From contig JADJJH010000001.1 of NCBI GenBank assembly GCA_016706595.1, forward strand, positions 1-64,000: DNA of 64,000 bases, read 5' to 3'. Shown piece by piece: positions 44,533 to 53,547 of the stretch. The notes below the pieces were generated by a model. That model had not been told where the DNA came from, ran no database searches, and saw only the letters and a list, made by a program, of their open reading frames with translations. Each line of letters opens with the position of its first letter. The first letter of the stretch is position 1. The stretch is from Bacteroidota bacterium. GTDB taxonomy: Bacteria > Bacteroidota > Bacteroidia > Chitinophagales > Chitinophagaceae. The position numbers and the translations under genes are program-made.

Positions 44533-45927
44533 TTAAATGGGTAATTCCTTTTTCATGAAGGCATGTATCAAATTGTCGATTTCGTTCAATTCACTTTCAT
44601 GGGTGAGTTTATTTTTTTTAATCAAAGATTCGATCATGGCTTCTTGTTCATTGCCTTTTTGTAGTGCTGTTTTATACTCAATATTTGTAAATGAAACCAT
44701 ACTATATAAAGGGAAATATTGATCAGGGTAGAGGTAGTTTATTCGTCTTTCAATTTTTTGAATGAGTTGAAAATGAGGATCCCCTACTTTATCTCTCATG
44801 ACCAAGTAATTTTGCAATGATAAATCTTGCACTGCATCTCCATTGGGTTTGCGAATTTGTTGATATTCGTCAAACACTGCCGGCCAATTCTCTTTGTGTT
44901 TTTGCATCAATTCATACATCACAGTACAATCCTCAAATCCACAATTCATGCCTTGTCCAAAAAACGGAACGGTTGCATGTGCCGCATCACCCATCAAGGC
45001 CATTTTCCCATGAGTCCATGGATAACATCGAATAATAGCTAATGACGAAAGTGGATGTTGTTCCCATTGTTCAGCGATATCCGGCATTAATTCATAAAAA
45101 TTTGGAAAGACTTCTTTGAAAAAATCATTTACTTTTTCTTTAGAAGTTAACTTATTAAAACAATACGTGTGTCCATCAAAGGGCATAAATAATGTGCACG
45201 TAAATGAACCGTCAAGATTAGGCAAAGCAATTAACATAAACCTGCCTCGTGGCCATATATGCAAAGATTCTTTATCCAGTTTATAAGATCCATCCTCATT
45301 GGCCGGTAACAGAATTTCGCGATATCCATCGGCAATATATAATTGCGAATAATTAAATCGATCTGTTTTTTGCATCCCCAAATAACGTGCTGCCGAAAAA
45401 GCGCCATCGGTTGCAAAAACAACTTCAGATTTCACTTCGGTGACGACTCCATTCAATGTATTTCTAAAGGTCGCTTTGCCTTCTGCCATTTCAACGCCAA
45501 TACATTCTTCATTAAAATGGATATGCGTATCTTTTGCTTCTGCTATATCCATTAACTTGGAATTGATTCCGCCCCGTGATACCGAGTAAATAGCTTGGCC
45601 TGCATTTCCATAGGGCTGATATTGTAAGTCACCCTCAATTTGATGTAAGGTTCTGCCACTCATCGGGATAGCAATTTTTCTAATTTCGTCACCTGCGCCT
45701 ACCTCGTCCAGCGCCTTCCAGCCTCGGTATGAAGTAGCAAGGTTAATTGATTTTCCGGCCGAAATATTTTCTTTTCGCATATCCGAACGTCGCTCGTAAA
45801 TATCAACATGATAACCCGCTTTATTTAAATAGATAGCCCACAATGAACCCACCAAACCAGCTCCAATGATGGTGGCTGTTTTGGTACATTTACATGTCGG
45901 ACAATTATTGTTACATCCTGCGCCCAT
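44533..45927 (-). CDS. Kynurenine 3-monooxygenase
   Basis: 464 residues. The N-terminal FAD fold has IIGAGLVGSLWAIYLNKAGY and the second-strand acidic DIYERRSD. SAGKSINLATSYRGWKAL is a KMO-specific block, followed by IWPRGRFMLIALPN, the FAD-binding ALMGDAAHATVPFFGQGMN and a C-terminal helical region. KMO hydroxylates kynurenine to 3-hydroxykynurenine with NADPH and oxygen; bacterial forms lack a strong membrane anchor, and none is seen here. The cysteine-rich start MGAGCNNNCPTCKC is unusual. Together with TDO it leads to 3-hydroxykynurenine; formamidase and kynureninase are not in the window. Confidence 0.92.
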   Translation of the reverse strand: MGAGCNNNCPTCKCTKTATIIGAGLVGSLWAIYLNKAGYHVDIYERRSDMRKENISAGKSINLATSYRGWKALDEVGAGDEIRKIAIPMSGRTLHQIEGDLQYQPYGNAGQAIYSVSRGGINSKLMDIAEAKDTHIHFNEECIGVEMAEGKATFRNTLNGVVTEVKSEVVFATDGAFSAARYLGMQKTDRFNYSQLYIADGYREILLPANEDGSYKLDKESLHIWPRGRFMLIALPNLDGSFTCTLFMPFDGHTYCFNKLTSKEKVNDFFKEVFPNFYELMPDIAEQWEQHPLSSLAIIRCYPWTHGKMALMGDAAHATVPFFGQGMNCGFEDCTVMYELMQKHKENWPAVFDEYQQIRKPNGDAVQDLSLQNYLVMRDKVGDPHFQLIQKIERRINYLYPDQYFPLYSMVSFTNIEYKTALQKGNEQEAMIESLIKKNKLTHESELNEIDNLIHAFMKKELPI

Positions 45928-45928
45928 A

Positions 45929-46062
45929 GTTAATTAATTTTCAATTTTCGATTTTCAATTTTCGATTTTCAATTTTCGATTTTCAATCTTCAATTTTCAA
46001 TCGCTAATGATTCAGAAATTACACTTAAATTCTAGTAATTGAAGATTGATAATTGAAGATTG
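45929..46062. repeat. TTTTCAATTTTCGA repeats and a 19-base inverted repeat between hppD and kmo
   Basis: Three to four direct copies of TTTTCAATTTTCGA fill 45938-45985. CAATCTTCAATTTTCAATC (45984-46002) pairs with GATTGATAATTGAAGATTG (46044-46062) with one mismatch, making a hairpin with a loop of about 41 bases directly after the hppD stop. It lies inside the presumed operon and could reduce read-through. Confidence 0.7.
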
Positions 46063-46063
46063 T

Positions 46064-47221
46064 TTACAGTGTTCCTCTTCGAGCTTGTTCGGCTTCAATA
46101 CTTTCAAACAAGGCTTGAAAATTTCCTTTGCCAAAACTTTTAGCACCTTTACGTTGAATAATTTCAAAAAATAAGGTGGGTCTGTCTTCAACAGGCTTGG
46201 TGAAAATTTGCAGCAAATAACCTTCTTCATCTCTATCTACCATAATCCCAAGCGACTTTAGTGTAGATAATTCTTCAGCAATTTCACCCACACGATCTAG
46301 AACCGTGTCGTAATAGGTGCCTGGTACATGTAAAAATTCAACACCTCTTTTTCTCATTTCTGAAATGGTAAATACAATATCATCAGTTGCTACAGCAATG
46401 TGCTGACAACCAGGTCCTCCATAAAAGTCGAGATACTCTTCAACTTGTGATTTTTTTAATCCAATCGCAGGTTCGTTAATGGGAAATTTTATTCGGCCAT
46501 TTCCATTGGTCATTACTTTGCTCATTAAGGCGGTGTATTGGGTCGAAATGTCTTTATCATCAAAAGTTACTAAATTGGCAAAGCCCATCACATGAGCATA
46601 AAATGAGGCCCAAGTATTCATAGCACCTAACTCTACGTTTCCAACCATGTGGTCGATATATTTTAAGCCACAAGATGACGGATTGTATTCCGATTCCCAT
46701 TTTTCAAACCCGGGAAGGAATACACCCTTATAATTTTTGCGTTCTATAAACATATGAATGGTATCACCATACGTTTTTATGGCCGCTTTAACTACCTCGC
46801 CTGATTCATCACTAAAGACAGTAGGTTCCATTACTGATACAGCACCTCGTGAAGTAGTTTCACTATACGACTTGCGAGCATCATCAACCCACAAGGCAAT
46901 TACTTTTACACCATCGCCATGTTTGCGAATATGTTCTGAAATTTCACTGTCAGGATTAAAAGGAGTAGTAAGCACTAATCTAATTTTGTCTTGGGCAATT
47001 ACATACGAACAATATTCTTTGTTTCCGGTTTCTAATCCGCAATAGGCTAGTGACTGAAAACCAAATGCAGTTTTGTAAAAATGAGCGGCTTGTTTTGCGT
47101 TACCAACATAAAGTTCAACAAAGTCGGTTCCGTTGATAGGCAAAAAATCTTGTGCTTGCTCAAATATTTTTTCGATACCATAATTGTAATTGTCTACTTG
47201 GGTTAAGTTTGTTGTTGACAT
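46064..47221 (-). CDS. 4-hydroxyphenylpyruvate dioxygenase
   Basis: 385 residues. Two vicinal-oxygen-chelate halves; iron ligands His191 (YIDHMVGNVE), His274 (GCQHIAVATDD) and Glu353 (LFFEIIQRKGA). GYLLQIFTKPVEDRPT and the C-terminal GKGNFQALFESIEAEQARRG are specific for HPPD. It converts 4-hydroxyphenylpyruvate to homogentisate in tyrosine degradation. The length is normal. The start at 47221 is a clean ATG 38 bases after hmgA's stop. Homogentisate dioxygenase upstream performs the next step. Confidence 0.96.
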   Translation of the reverse strand: MSTTNLTQVDNYNYGIEKIFEQAQDFLPINGTDFVELYVGNAKQAAHFYKTAFGFQSLAYCGLETGNKEYCSYVIAQDKIRLVLTTPFNPDSEISEHIRKHGDGVKVIALWVDDARKSYSETTSRGAVSVMEPTVFSDESGEVVKAAIKTYGDTIHMFIERKNYKGVFLPGFEKWESEYNPSSCGLKYIDHMVGNVELGAMNTWASFYAHVMGFANLVTFDDKDISTQYTALMSKVMTNGNGRIKFPINEPAIGLKKSQVEEYLDFYGGPGCQHIAVATDDIVFTISEMRKRGVEFLHVPGTYYDTVLDRVGEIAEELSTLKSLGIMVDRDEEGYLLQIFTKPVEDRPTLFFEIIQRKGAKSFGKGNFQALFESIEAEQARRGTL

Positions 47222-47259
47222 ATTGAATTGTTTTATGAGAATGTTTACATCATGTATTA

Positions 47260-48435
47260 TTAATTCACAGAAATCGGTGCTTCCTCAAGCCACGATTTGT
47301 AATAATCTTTCACATCAATTTTTAAAGCTTCTTCGGTGATCATCACGGGTTGAAAAGGATCAATCATAACCGCCAATTCTTCTGTTGAAACTTTGCCAAT
47401 ACTGCGTTCAATGGCACCTGGGTGAGGGCCGTGTGGGATGCCTGCAGGATGTAAAGTAATTTGTCCTTTTTGGATATTGTTTCGGCTCATGAAATCACCA
47501 TCGACATAATACAATAATTCATCACTATCGATATTGCTATGATGATAAGGTGCAGGGATAGCTTGAGGATGATAATCATATAATCGTGGTACAAACGAGC
47601 ATATCACAAAGTGATTACTTTCGAATGTTTGATGTATGGGTGGAGGCATATGAATACGTCCGGTGAGTGGCTCAAAATCAAAAATAGAAAATGTATAAGG
47701 GTAATGATGGCCATCCCAACCTACCACATCAAATGGATGGTTTGCGTAAACATAGGGGAACATGGTTCCTTTTTTCTTAATATAGATGTCGAACTCTCCT
47801 TGCTCATCATGTGTTTTTAAATTTTGTGGTCGCTTCATGTCGCGCTCGCAAAAAGGGGCATGTTCTAACATTTGGCCAAATTCATTTCGATATCGCCGAG
47901 GCGTAAAAATGGGGTCGAATGATTCGATATAAAGCAGTCTATTATCGGGCGTATTAAAATGAATTTTGTAAACGGTTCCTCTAGGTATATTAATATAATC
48001 GCCGTAGGTAAAATTAAGTTCACCAAACATGGTATATAATGTACCGCTGCCCTTATGCACAAATATCAATTCATCTGCGTCGGCATTTTTATAGAAATAG
48101 GGTGTAGATTCCATGGGTGCCGCTAAACCAATGTGCATGGCGGCATTTACAAAAAGTGTTTTTCTACTTTTTAAATAATCAGCTTCAGGTTGAATATCAA
48201 ATCCTTGAAAGCTCATAGCATCTAGCCCGTTTTCGATAGCTATTTTGGGCTGAACCGAATAGGCTTTATCTTTTTGTTTAACTCGGGTTGGTGGGTACAA
48301 ATGATAAACCAGCGACGACATGCCTCCAAAGCCTTGGGTGCCTACTAATTCTTCCTGTAGTAAGCTGCCATTTGGTTGACGGGATACAATATGTCTTTTG
48401 TTTGGAATGTTTCCGAGTGTATGATAAATCGGCAT
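47260..48435 (-). CDS. Homogentisate 1,2-dioxygenase
   Basis: 391 residues. MPIYHTLGNIPNKRHIVSRQ start, double cupin. FNTPDNRLLYIESFDP, PFDVVGWDGHHYPYTFSIFD, HSNIDSDELLYYVDGDF and HPAGIPHGPHPGAIERSIG hold the iron-binding histidines and glutamate of HmgA. It opens the homogentisate ring to maleylacetoacetate. Some bacterial and animal HmgA enzymes are longer (about 430-445); this is the shorter bacterial form. It is the first gene of the run hmgA-hppD-kmo-TDO. A TACCTTCG -7-like box (48450-48457, minus) and an FNR-like half site at 48498 lie upstream. Maleylacetoacetate isomerase and fumarylacetoacetase are not in the window. Confidence 0.95.
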   Translation of the reverse strand: MPIYHTLGNIPNKRHIVSRQPNGSLLQEELVGTQGFGGMSSLVYHLYPPTRVKQKDKAYSVQPKIAIENGLDAMSFQGFDIQPEADYLKSRKTLFVNAAMHIGLAAPMESTPYFYKNADADELIFVHKGSGTLYTMFGELNFTYGDYINIPRGTVYKIHFNTPDNRLLYIESFDPIFTPRRYRNEFGQMLEHAPFCERDMKRPQNLKTHDEQGEFDIYIKKKGTMFPYVYANHPFDVVGWDGHHYPYTFSIFDFEPLTGRIHMPPPIHQTFESNHFVICSFVPRLYDYHPQAIPAPYHHSNIDSDELLYYVDGDFMSRNNIQKGQITLHPAGIPHGPHPGAIERSIGKVSTEELAVMIDPFQPVMITEEALKIDVKDYYKSWLEEAPISVN

Positions 48436-48497
48436 CGCAGTATTTTTTGCGAAGGTAATTTCGTGAAATAGTTTATTATATACGATTGGATGAGGTA

Positions 48498-48509
48498 TGA
48501 TAAATATCT
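48498..48509. promoter_or_regulatory. Degenerate FNR/CRP-like box upstream of hmgA
   Basis: TGAT-AAAT-ATCT differs by one base from the TGAT-N4-ATCA consensus. It is centred about 50 bases before a TACCTTCG -7-like element of hmgA. A better copy is at 48652. Confidence 0.35.
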
Positions 48510-48651
48510 GCTTTTATTGTCTTGTAAGGTTTCAAATCGTAGGGCTATTCCTTTTAGATTATTTTCGCTTAAACTGCCATTTATATTGTGTTGTGAAGAT
48601 TTTATGGGGTTGTATGTATAATGGGGTTATTGCCTATCTGTTTATATAACA

Positions 48652-48663
48652 TGATAAATATCA
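48652..48663. promoter_or_regulatory. FNR/CRP-like box between hmgA and mbnP
   Basis: TGAT-AAAT-ATCA, a full consensus match, about 120 bases upstream of the -7 box of the mbnP-like gene and about 220 upstream of hmgA. The surrounding 360 bases contain no gene. Confidence 0.45.
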
Positions 48664-48783
48664 TCTTAAGATAAAGATGATTCAGTAACTATTTTCTAGA
48701 GAATCCATCATAATGATGAGCATGTTTTTTGATTGATTAGATTTCGAAATTAAACAGGCGGTAATTATTTGCCTGTAGGTGGT

Positions 48784-48791
48784 TAACTTTG
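48784..48791 (+). promoter_or_regulatory. -7 promoter box for the mbnP-like gene
   Basis: TAACTTTG matches TAnnTTTG and lies five bases before ATG 48797. Transcription would start at or close to the ATG, suggesting a very short or absent leader. This favours 48797 over the GTG at 48779, which lies upstream of the box. Confidence 0.5.
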
Positions 48792-48796
48792 CTAAC

Positions 48797-49504
48797 ATGT
48801 TCATTATCGCTGTGCTTCGAAATGTATTAAGTATTGTATTATGCATTCCCTTATTAATAGTTAGTGAAAGAGCGCAATCAAAGACCATCAGCATACATTT
48901 TACGCACACAATAGGGCAATCTCCATTAGTATTAAATTCATTGTATCTAGTTTCTCCTAATACGTCAATTGAAATTACTACATTGAAGTACTATGTAAGC
49001 ATGGTAGAACTCCATCATCAGCAAAAAGTAGTTTGGAAAGAAAAGCAAAGTTTTCATTTAATTAATGCATTGGATTCACATAGTATGACGTTTGTATTAC
49101 AACATATTCCTGATGACATTGAGTTTGATCAATTGACATTGAGTTTAGGTGTCGATAGCGCCACAAACGTTAGTGCTTCTATGATAGGTATGCTTGATCC
49201 AATTTATGGTATGTATTGGGCTTGGCAAAGTGGATATATTAACTTCAAACTTGAAGGCAATAGCGAGACGTGTAATTCTCCAAATCATGAGTTCGCATTT
49301 CATATCGGAGGTTTTTTGCATCCGTTTGAAACGATACAAATGATTACGCTAAATGTTTTGAATGAACAATCAATTGTGATTAACATGGATTTGCTTCCGC
49401 TGCTAAAGGATATACACTTTGAAAAGGAACATCATATTATGCAGCCATGTAAAAAAGCAGTAGAATTTGCAAATCACTTTCCTAATTTATTTAGTGTAAA
49501 ATGA
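48797..49504 (+). CDS. MbnP-like copper-binding secreted protein
   Basis: 235 residues. MFIIAVLRNVLSIVLCIPLL is a signal-like start. The mature part has strands TISIHFTHTIGQSPLVLNSL, KYYVSMVEL, LSLGVDSATNVSAS and the signature GMLDPIYGMYWAWQSGYINF followed by KLEG, with Trp141 and Trp143, and FAFHIGGFLHP. This is the pattern of MbnP, a periplasmic copper protein whose partner MbnH oxidises a tryptophan to kynurenine to make a copper site (known for methanotroph relatives). Two cysteines, Cys159 and Cys218, may form a disulfide. Its stop overlaps the next gene's ATG by four bases (ATGA), so the two are coupled. Copper binding here is inferred. Confidence 0.78.
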   Translation: MFIIAVLRNVLSIVLCIPLLIVSERAQSKTISIHFTHTIGQSPLVLNSLYLVSPNTSIEITTLKYYVSMVELHHQQKVVWKEKQSFHLINALDSHSMTFVLQHIPDDIEFDQLTLSLGVDSATNVSASMIGMLDPIYGMYWAWQSGYINFKLEGNSETCNSPNHEFAFHIGGFLHPFETIQMITLNVLNEQSIVINMDLLPLLKDIHFEKEHHIMQPCKKAVEFANHFPNLFSVK

Positions 49505-50523
49505 GGATAAGATTTGTCATCATGTCGATTCTTATTTTAATTCTTGCCATTTCCGCGACGGATGATTCGACGTTACACATCAAAGTGCCTAATGCATGGC
49601 CAAATCCATGTTATAATTTTATTGAACATCCCTTAACGAAACCAGCAATCGATATGGGCAGAGCCTTGTTTTATGATCCTATTTTATCCAAGGATAGTTC
49701 TATTTCATGTGCAAGCTGCCATAACTCATACACTGCTTTTGCGCATGTCGATCATAATGTGAGTCATGGCATTCACGATCGCATCGGTTTTCGAAATGCA
49801 CCTGCGCTTATCAATTTAGCTTGGCGTTCGTCATTTATGTGGGATGCTGCCATAAGAAATTTGGATCGTCAAGCCTTAGTGCCTATTCAAGATTCAAATG
49901 AAATGGATGAATCTATTGCGAATATTCTTTTGAAATTGAACCAGTCTGCAAGATATAGGAAACTTAGTTTTCGAGCCTGGGGTGATAGCAATATAAGCAC
50001 ACAGAATTTACTTCAATCGATGTCGCAATTCTTAATCACTTTAGTAAGTGCAAATTCGAAATACGATAGCATGATGCAAGGTCGCATTCAATTTAATGTA
50101 CAAGAAAAAAATGGCTATACCATTTTTCAACAGCATTGCTCAAGCTGTCATGTAGAACCACTTTTTACTAATTCGGCATTAAAAAGCAATGGATTGAAAG
50201 TGGATACCGTATTGAATGATTTTGGGAGAATGCGAATTACAAAAGCGTCGAAAGATTCATTGCTTTTTATGGTACCTACTTTACGTAATATTGAATTTAC
50301 TTTTCCTTATATGCATGACGGTCGTTTTAAAAAATTGTCAGAAGTTATTCAACATTATACTCATTTAGATCTTGACGCACAGCAACTATCATCCGAGCTT
50401 AAACGGCCAATTTCGCTAACGCCTAATGAAAAAGTTGATCTCATCGCATTTCTGCTGACGCTTTCCGATAGGGAATTTAATTTTAATGCGGATTATAATT
50501 ATCCTCGACATTTATTAAAATAA
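49501..50523 (+). CDS. MbnH/MauG-like di-haem cytochrome c peroxidase
   Basis: 340 residues with an N-terminal signal (MSILILILAISAT region). Two haem c sites are clear: CASCH (Cys70, Cys73, His74) and CSSCH (Cys213, Cys216, His217). PAIDMGRALFYDPILSKDSS, RNAPALINLAWRSSFMWDAA, MVPTLRNIEFTFPYMHDGRF and LTPNEKVDLIAFLLTLSD are the bacterial cytochrome c peroxidase family blocks. MauG/MbnH members use two haems to oxidise tryptophans of partner proteins instead of reducing peroxide catalytically. The four-base overlap with the mbnP-like gene strongly suggests MbnH. True peroxidases of this family would be an alternative. Confidence 0.85.
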   Translation: MRIRFVIMSILILILAISATDDSTLHIKVPNAWPNPCYNFIEHPLTKPAIDMGRALFYDPILSKDSSISCASCHNSYTAFAHVDHNVSHGIHDRIGFRNAPALINLAWRSSFMWDAAIRNLDRQALVPIQDSNEMDESIANILLKLNQSARYRKLSFRAWGDSNISTQNLLQSMSQFLITLVSANSKYDSMMQGRIQFNVQEKNGYTIFQQHCSSCHVEPLFTNSALKSNGLKVDTVLNDFGRMRITKASKDSLLFMVPTLRNIEFTFPYMHDGRFKKLSEVIQHYTHLDLDAQQLSSELKRPISLTPNEKVDLIAFLLTLSDREFNFNADYNYPRHLLK

Positions 50524-50556
50524 CGACTCCTTATTTTACATTAATTCACTTTTCTT

Positions 50557-51918
50557 ATGAATTTAAAAACAATTTTCATTCTATCATCACTTTTGTCTTT
50601 TGGCAATTTACATGCTCAAGTAACACCTGATATTACGGCATGGTTGCAAAATACAAGTATTGTGGGCCGACATTATGTTGCAGGAAACTCAACACCCATT
50701 ACCGATGCTTTGTTAGCCAATGTGCAAACGGTACAATATTCAACCAATTGGGTTTATATAAGTACACATGGTATACCTAGTTATATTACAGGACCTTTTT
50801 TAGATGGTAATCCATCAGTAGCCTCTGACCAAAATGCGATTTTTAAAATTTCACGAACACCGCAACAAAATACCGGAACACCAACAAATACCAACATGGG
50901 TAATATCGGTATTTTCATCAATGGCACGGCTTTGTTTGATGCGCGTGATGGTGTATCATGGAAAAATTCAACCGGTGCTTTAGCAGGTGGTCCCTTAGGT
51001 GGAACAGGCGATAATGTGTGGACACGCGATGCAATTGTAGCAGAGCGTGTGGGCTTCGATTGTGCAAAAGGACATCCAGCTATGGGTAATTATCATCATC
51101 ATCAAAATCCATCTGCTTTTAATCTTGATAAAGTTGTCATTTCTAATGTTTGTAATTTGTATTTAGCCGATGGATTGTATGTAATCGATAGCACACAACA
51201 TTCGCCTTTAATAGGATTTGCCTACGATGGTTTTCCAATTTACGGCGCCTTTGGGTTTAAAAATGCAAATGGAAGTGGTGGTATTGTTCGCGTAAAATCG
51301 AGTTATGCATTACGCAGTATCACTACCCGAACAACCAACGCTGCCGGTGCAACGGTTACACCTGGTCCGCCTGTTAGCACTACGTATCCTTTAGGTTATT
51401 TTAGAGAAGATTATGAATATCTTCCTACTTCGGTTGCAACACCTGATTATTTGGATGAACATAATGGTAGATTTTGTGTAACACCTGAATATCCTGCAGG
51501 TACCTATGCTTATTTTGCAACGGTTGATGATAATTGGAATTCGGCTTATCCTTATGCAGTAGGACCAAGTTTTTACGGAATAAAAAATACGCAAAAAGTA
51601 ACTGCGATTTCAGAGCCGGTTACTGCGTATACGCCGGCACCTAATGGTATTTCTATCGCTGAATGGGAACAATTAAAAATGGGAGCTTATCCTAATCCTG
51701 CCGCCGACATAATAGCTGTGCAAATTAGTAAAGCCATGGCGAATGATATTGACGTAAGATTATTTGATATCAATGGTCGTCAATTACAAACGACAAAAAT
51801 TTATCAAGGAAGTACCCTCGCTTATTTTGATACCAGAACTTTGTATGATGGAATGTATATCCTTCAATTGAGTTTTGGCGACTATATGATTTCTAAGAAG
51901 ATTCAAGTTGTACATTAG
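50557..51918 (+). CDS. YHYH domain protein with T9SS sorting domain
   Basis: 453 residues from MNLKTIFILSSLLSFGNLHA, a signal peptide. The central domain contains FDCAKGHPAMGNYHHHQNPS, the His-rich motif (YHHH in place of YHYH), then GFAYDGFPIYGAFGF, and a tail DDNWNSAYPYAVGPSFYG. This is the YHYH family, exported proteins of unknown function often beside MbnP-type genes in Bacteroidota. The His cluster suggests metal binding. A T9SS type A domain ends it (MGAYPNPAADIIAVQI, DINGRQLQTT, YILQLSFGDY). It follows the peroxidase gene by 33 bases and precedes a sulfatase by 36 bases, so one operon is likely. Confidence 0.82.
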   Translation: MNLKTIFILSSLLSFGNLHAQVTPDITAWLQNTSIVGRHYVAGNSTPITDALLANVQTVQYSTNWVYISTHGIPSYITGPFLDGNPSVASDQNAIFKISRTPQQNTGTPTNTNMGNIGIFINGTALFDARDGVSWKNSTGALAGGPLGGTGDNVWTRDAIVAERVGFDCAKGHPAMGNYHHHQNPSAFNLDKVVISNVCNLYLADGLYVIDSTQHSPLIGFAYDGFPIYGAFGFKNANGSGGIVRVKSSYALRSITTRTTNAAGATVTPGPPVSTTYPLGYFREDYEYLPTSVATPDYLDEHNGRFCVTPEYPAGTYAYFATVDDNWNSAYPYAVGPSFYGIKNTQKVTAISEPVTAYTPAPNGISIAEWEQLKMGAYPNPAADIIAVQISKAMANDIDVRLFDINGRQLQTTKIYQGSTLAYFDTRTLYDGMYILQLSFGDYMISKKIQVVH

Positions 51919-51954
51919 AGCCACCTATAGGTGTATCCTAGCTAAATAATAATT

Positions 51955-53547
51955 ATGAAAAAGCCATTCTCCTTTTTAGTTCTCTCTTTTTTATTGTTGT
52001 ACTCATGTGCACAAGCACAACAAAACATTATTCTGATTATTGCTGATGATGTGAGTCCGGATTATTTTGGTTCTTTTTCAACAACTACTGATACTGCCAT
52101 TGCGCCCAATATTCGAGCATTAGGAGATCAAGGAATCCGATTCACTAAACTTTGGGGCGCACCTGTTTGTTCCCCTGTTCGAGCCGGTATTTTTACAGGT
52201 CGTTATCCTTTTCGAACCGGTGTTGGTGAGGTAATTACCAATATGGCATCACCTCAATTAGATACTTCAGAAGTAAGTATCGCTGAGTTATTAAAGTATC
52301 ATGCCCCTTCTACTTTTAATGCCGGCAGTGCAGGAAAGTGGCATTTGCATGCGGCTTCACCACAACAGAGAATCTTTCCCAATACAATGGGATATGATTT
52401 TTATTCAGGAAATTTTAGTGGTGCACTTACAAATTTTTACTCGTATCAACGAATTACAAACGGATTACTTGATACGGTAACAAATTATGCAACTACCCAA
52501 ACCGTAAATGATGCAATAAGCTGGATGGATACGATGAATACATCAAAACCATTTTTTCTTTGGTTGGCATTCAACGCGCCACATTCACCATATCACATTC
52601 CACCTGCTACCTTATGTGATACCACAGGATTAATTGGAACAACAGCAGATATTAACGCAAATCCTGAGAAATATTTTAAGGCAGCTATACAAGCAATGGA
52701 TACAGAAATGGGTAGATTGTTTCAATATCTTACTTCACATAATTTAATGGATAGTACAAACATCATTTTCATTGGCGATAACGGAAATGATAGTAAAGTG
52801 GCACAAATTGCTAACACTACAAAAGCAAAAGCCACCTTATACCATTATGGTGTAAATGTGCCGATGATTGTAAAAGGACCTGCAGTGGTGAATCCAAATC
52901 GAAATTCGGATGCACTGATTAATACACCTGATTTGTTTGCTACTATATCTGAATTGGGCGGTTTGATGAATTGGAAAAGTTTTATACCCACTTCAACCGT
53001 TGTTGATAGTAAAAGTTTTTTACCCATTATTCGTAATCAATTATTATCGACAAGGAATTGGATTTTTACTGAACAATTCAAATCTACACCGGCCGCTTCC
53101 GATGGCAAAACCATTCGTAACGAAAACTATCATCTCATTCGATTGGATAATGGTACTGAGCAATTTTATAATCAAAGCATAGATATTGAAGAGAATGTGA
53201 ATTTATTAAGTGGAACAATGAATGCTGTTGATATCTTGAATTATCATTTTTTGTGCGATACGTTAACGGCCTTGGTGGGTGGCGGAATTTGTCAGCCTTT
53301 GATGTTACATGATATACATGAGAGTGAAGAAATTAGCTTGTTCCCAAACCCATCTTCAAATTATGTAGAGGTGCGTTGTTTACAAAACATTGCCTATATT
53401 AAATTGTTTGATGCAATGGGCAAGCAGGTCTTTTATTCAACTCAAAAAACTTTTGCATTGCCTAGTTTGGCAAAAGGTTTATATATCGTAGAAATTCAAT
53501 TAATGAATTCTACTCGAATGTATAAGAAACTTTTCATTAGCTATTAA
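51955..53547 (+). CDS. Sulfatase/alkaline-phosphatase-fold enzyme with T9SS sorting domain
   Basis: 530 residues. A signal peptide (MKKPFSFLVLSFLLLYSCAQ) is followed by IILIIADDVSPDYFG (metal-binding Asp31, Asp32) and the sulfatase signature CSPVRAGIFTGR, with Cys72 to be converted to formylglycine. GKWHLHAA, FLWLAFNAPHSPYHIPP and IIFIGDNGND carry further active-site residues. Sulfate-ester hydrolysis outside the cell is likely; substrate unknown. A T9SS sorting domain ends it (LFPNPSSNYVEVRCL, LFDAMGKQVF, GLYIVEIQL). It is last in the mbnP-mbnH-YHYH run. Its stop overlaps the converging transporter's stop by four bases. Confidence 0.88.
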   Translation: MKKPFSFLVLSFLLLYSCAQAQQNIILIIADDVSPDYFGSFSTTTDTAIAPNIRALGDQGIRFTKLWGAPVCSPVRAGIFTGRYPFRTGVGEVITNMASPQLDTSEVSIAELLKYHAPSTFNAGSAGKWHLHAASPQQRIFPNTMGYDFYSGNFSGALTNFYSYQRITNGLLDTVTNYATTQTVNDAISWMDTMNTSKPFFLWLAFNAPHSPYHIPPATLCDTTGLIGTTADINANPEKYFKAAIQAMDTEMGRLFQYLTSHNLMDSTNIIFIGDNGNDSKVAQIANTTKAKATLYHYGVNVPMIVKGPAVVNPNRNSDALINTPDLFATISELGGLMNWKSFIPTSTVVDSKSFLPIIRNQLLSTRNWIFTEQFKSTPAASDGKTIRNENYHLIRLDNGTEQFYNQSIDIEENVNLLSGTMNAVDILNYHFLCDTLTALVGGGICQPLMLHDIHESEEISLFPNPSSNYVEVRCLQNIAYIKLFDAMGKQVFYSTQKTFALPSLAKGLYIVEIQLMNSTRMYKKLFISY

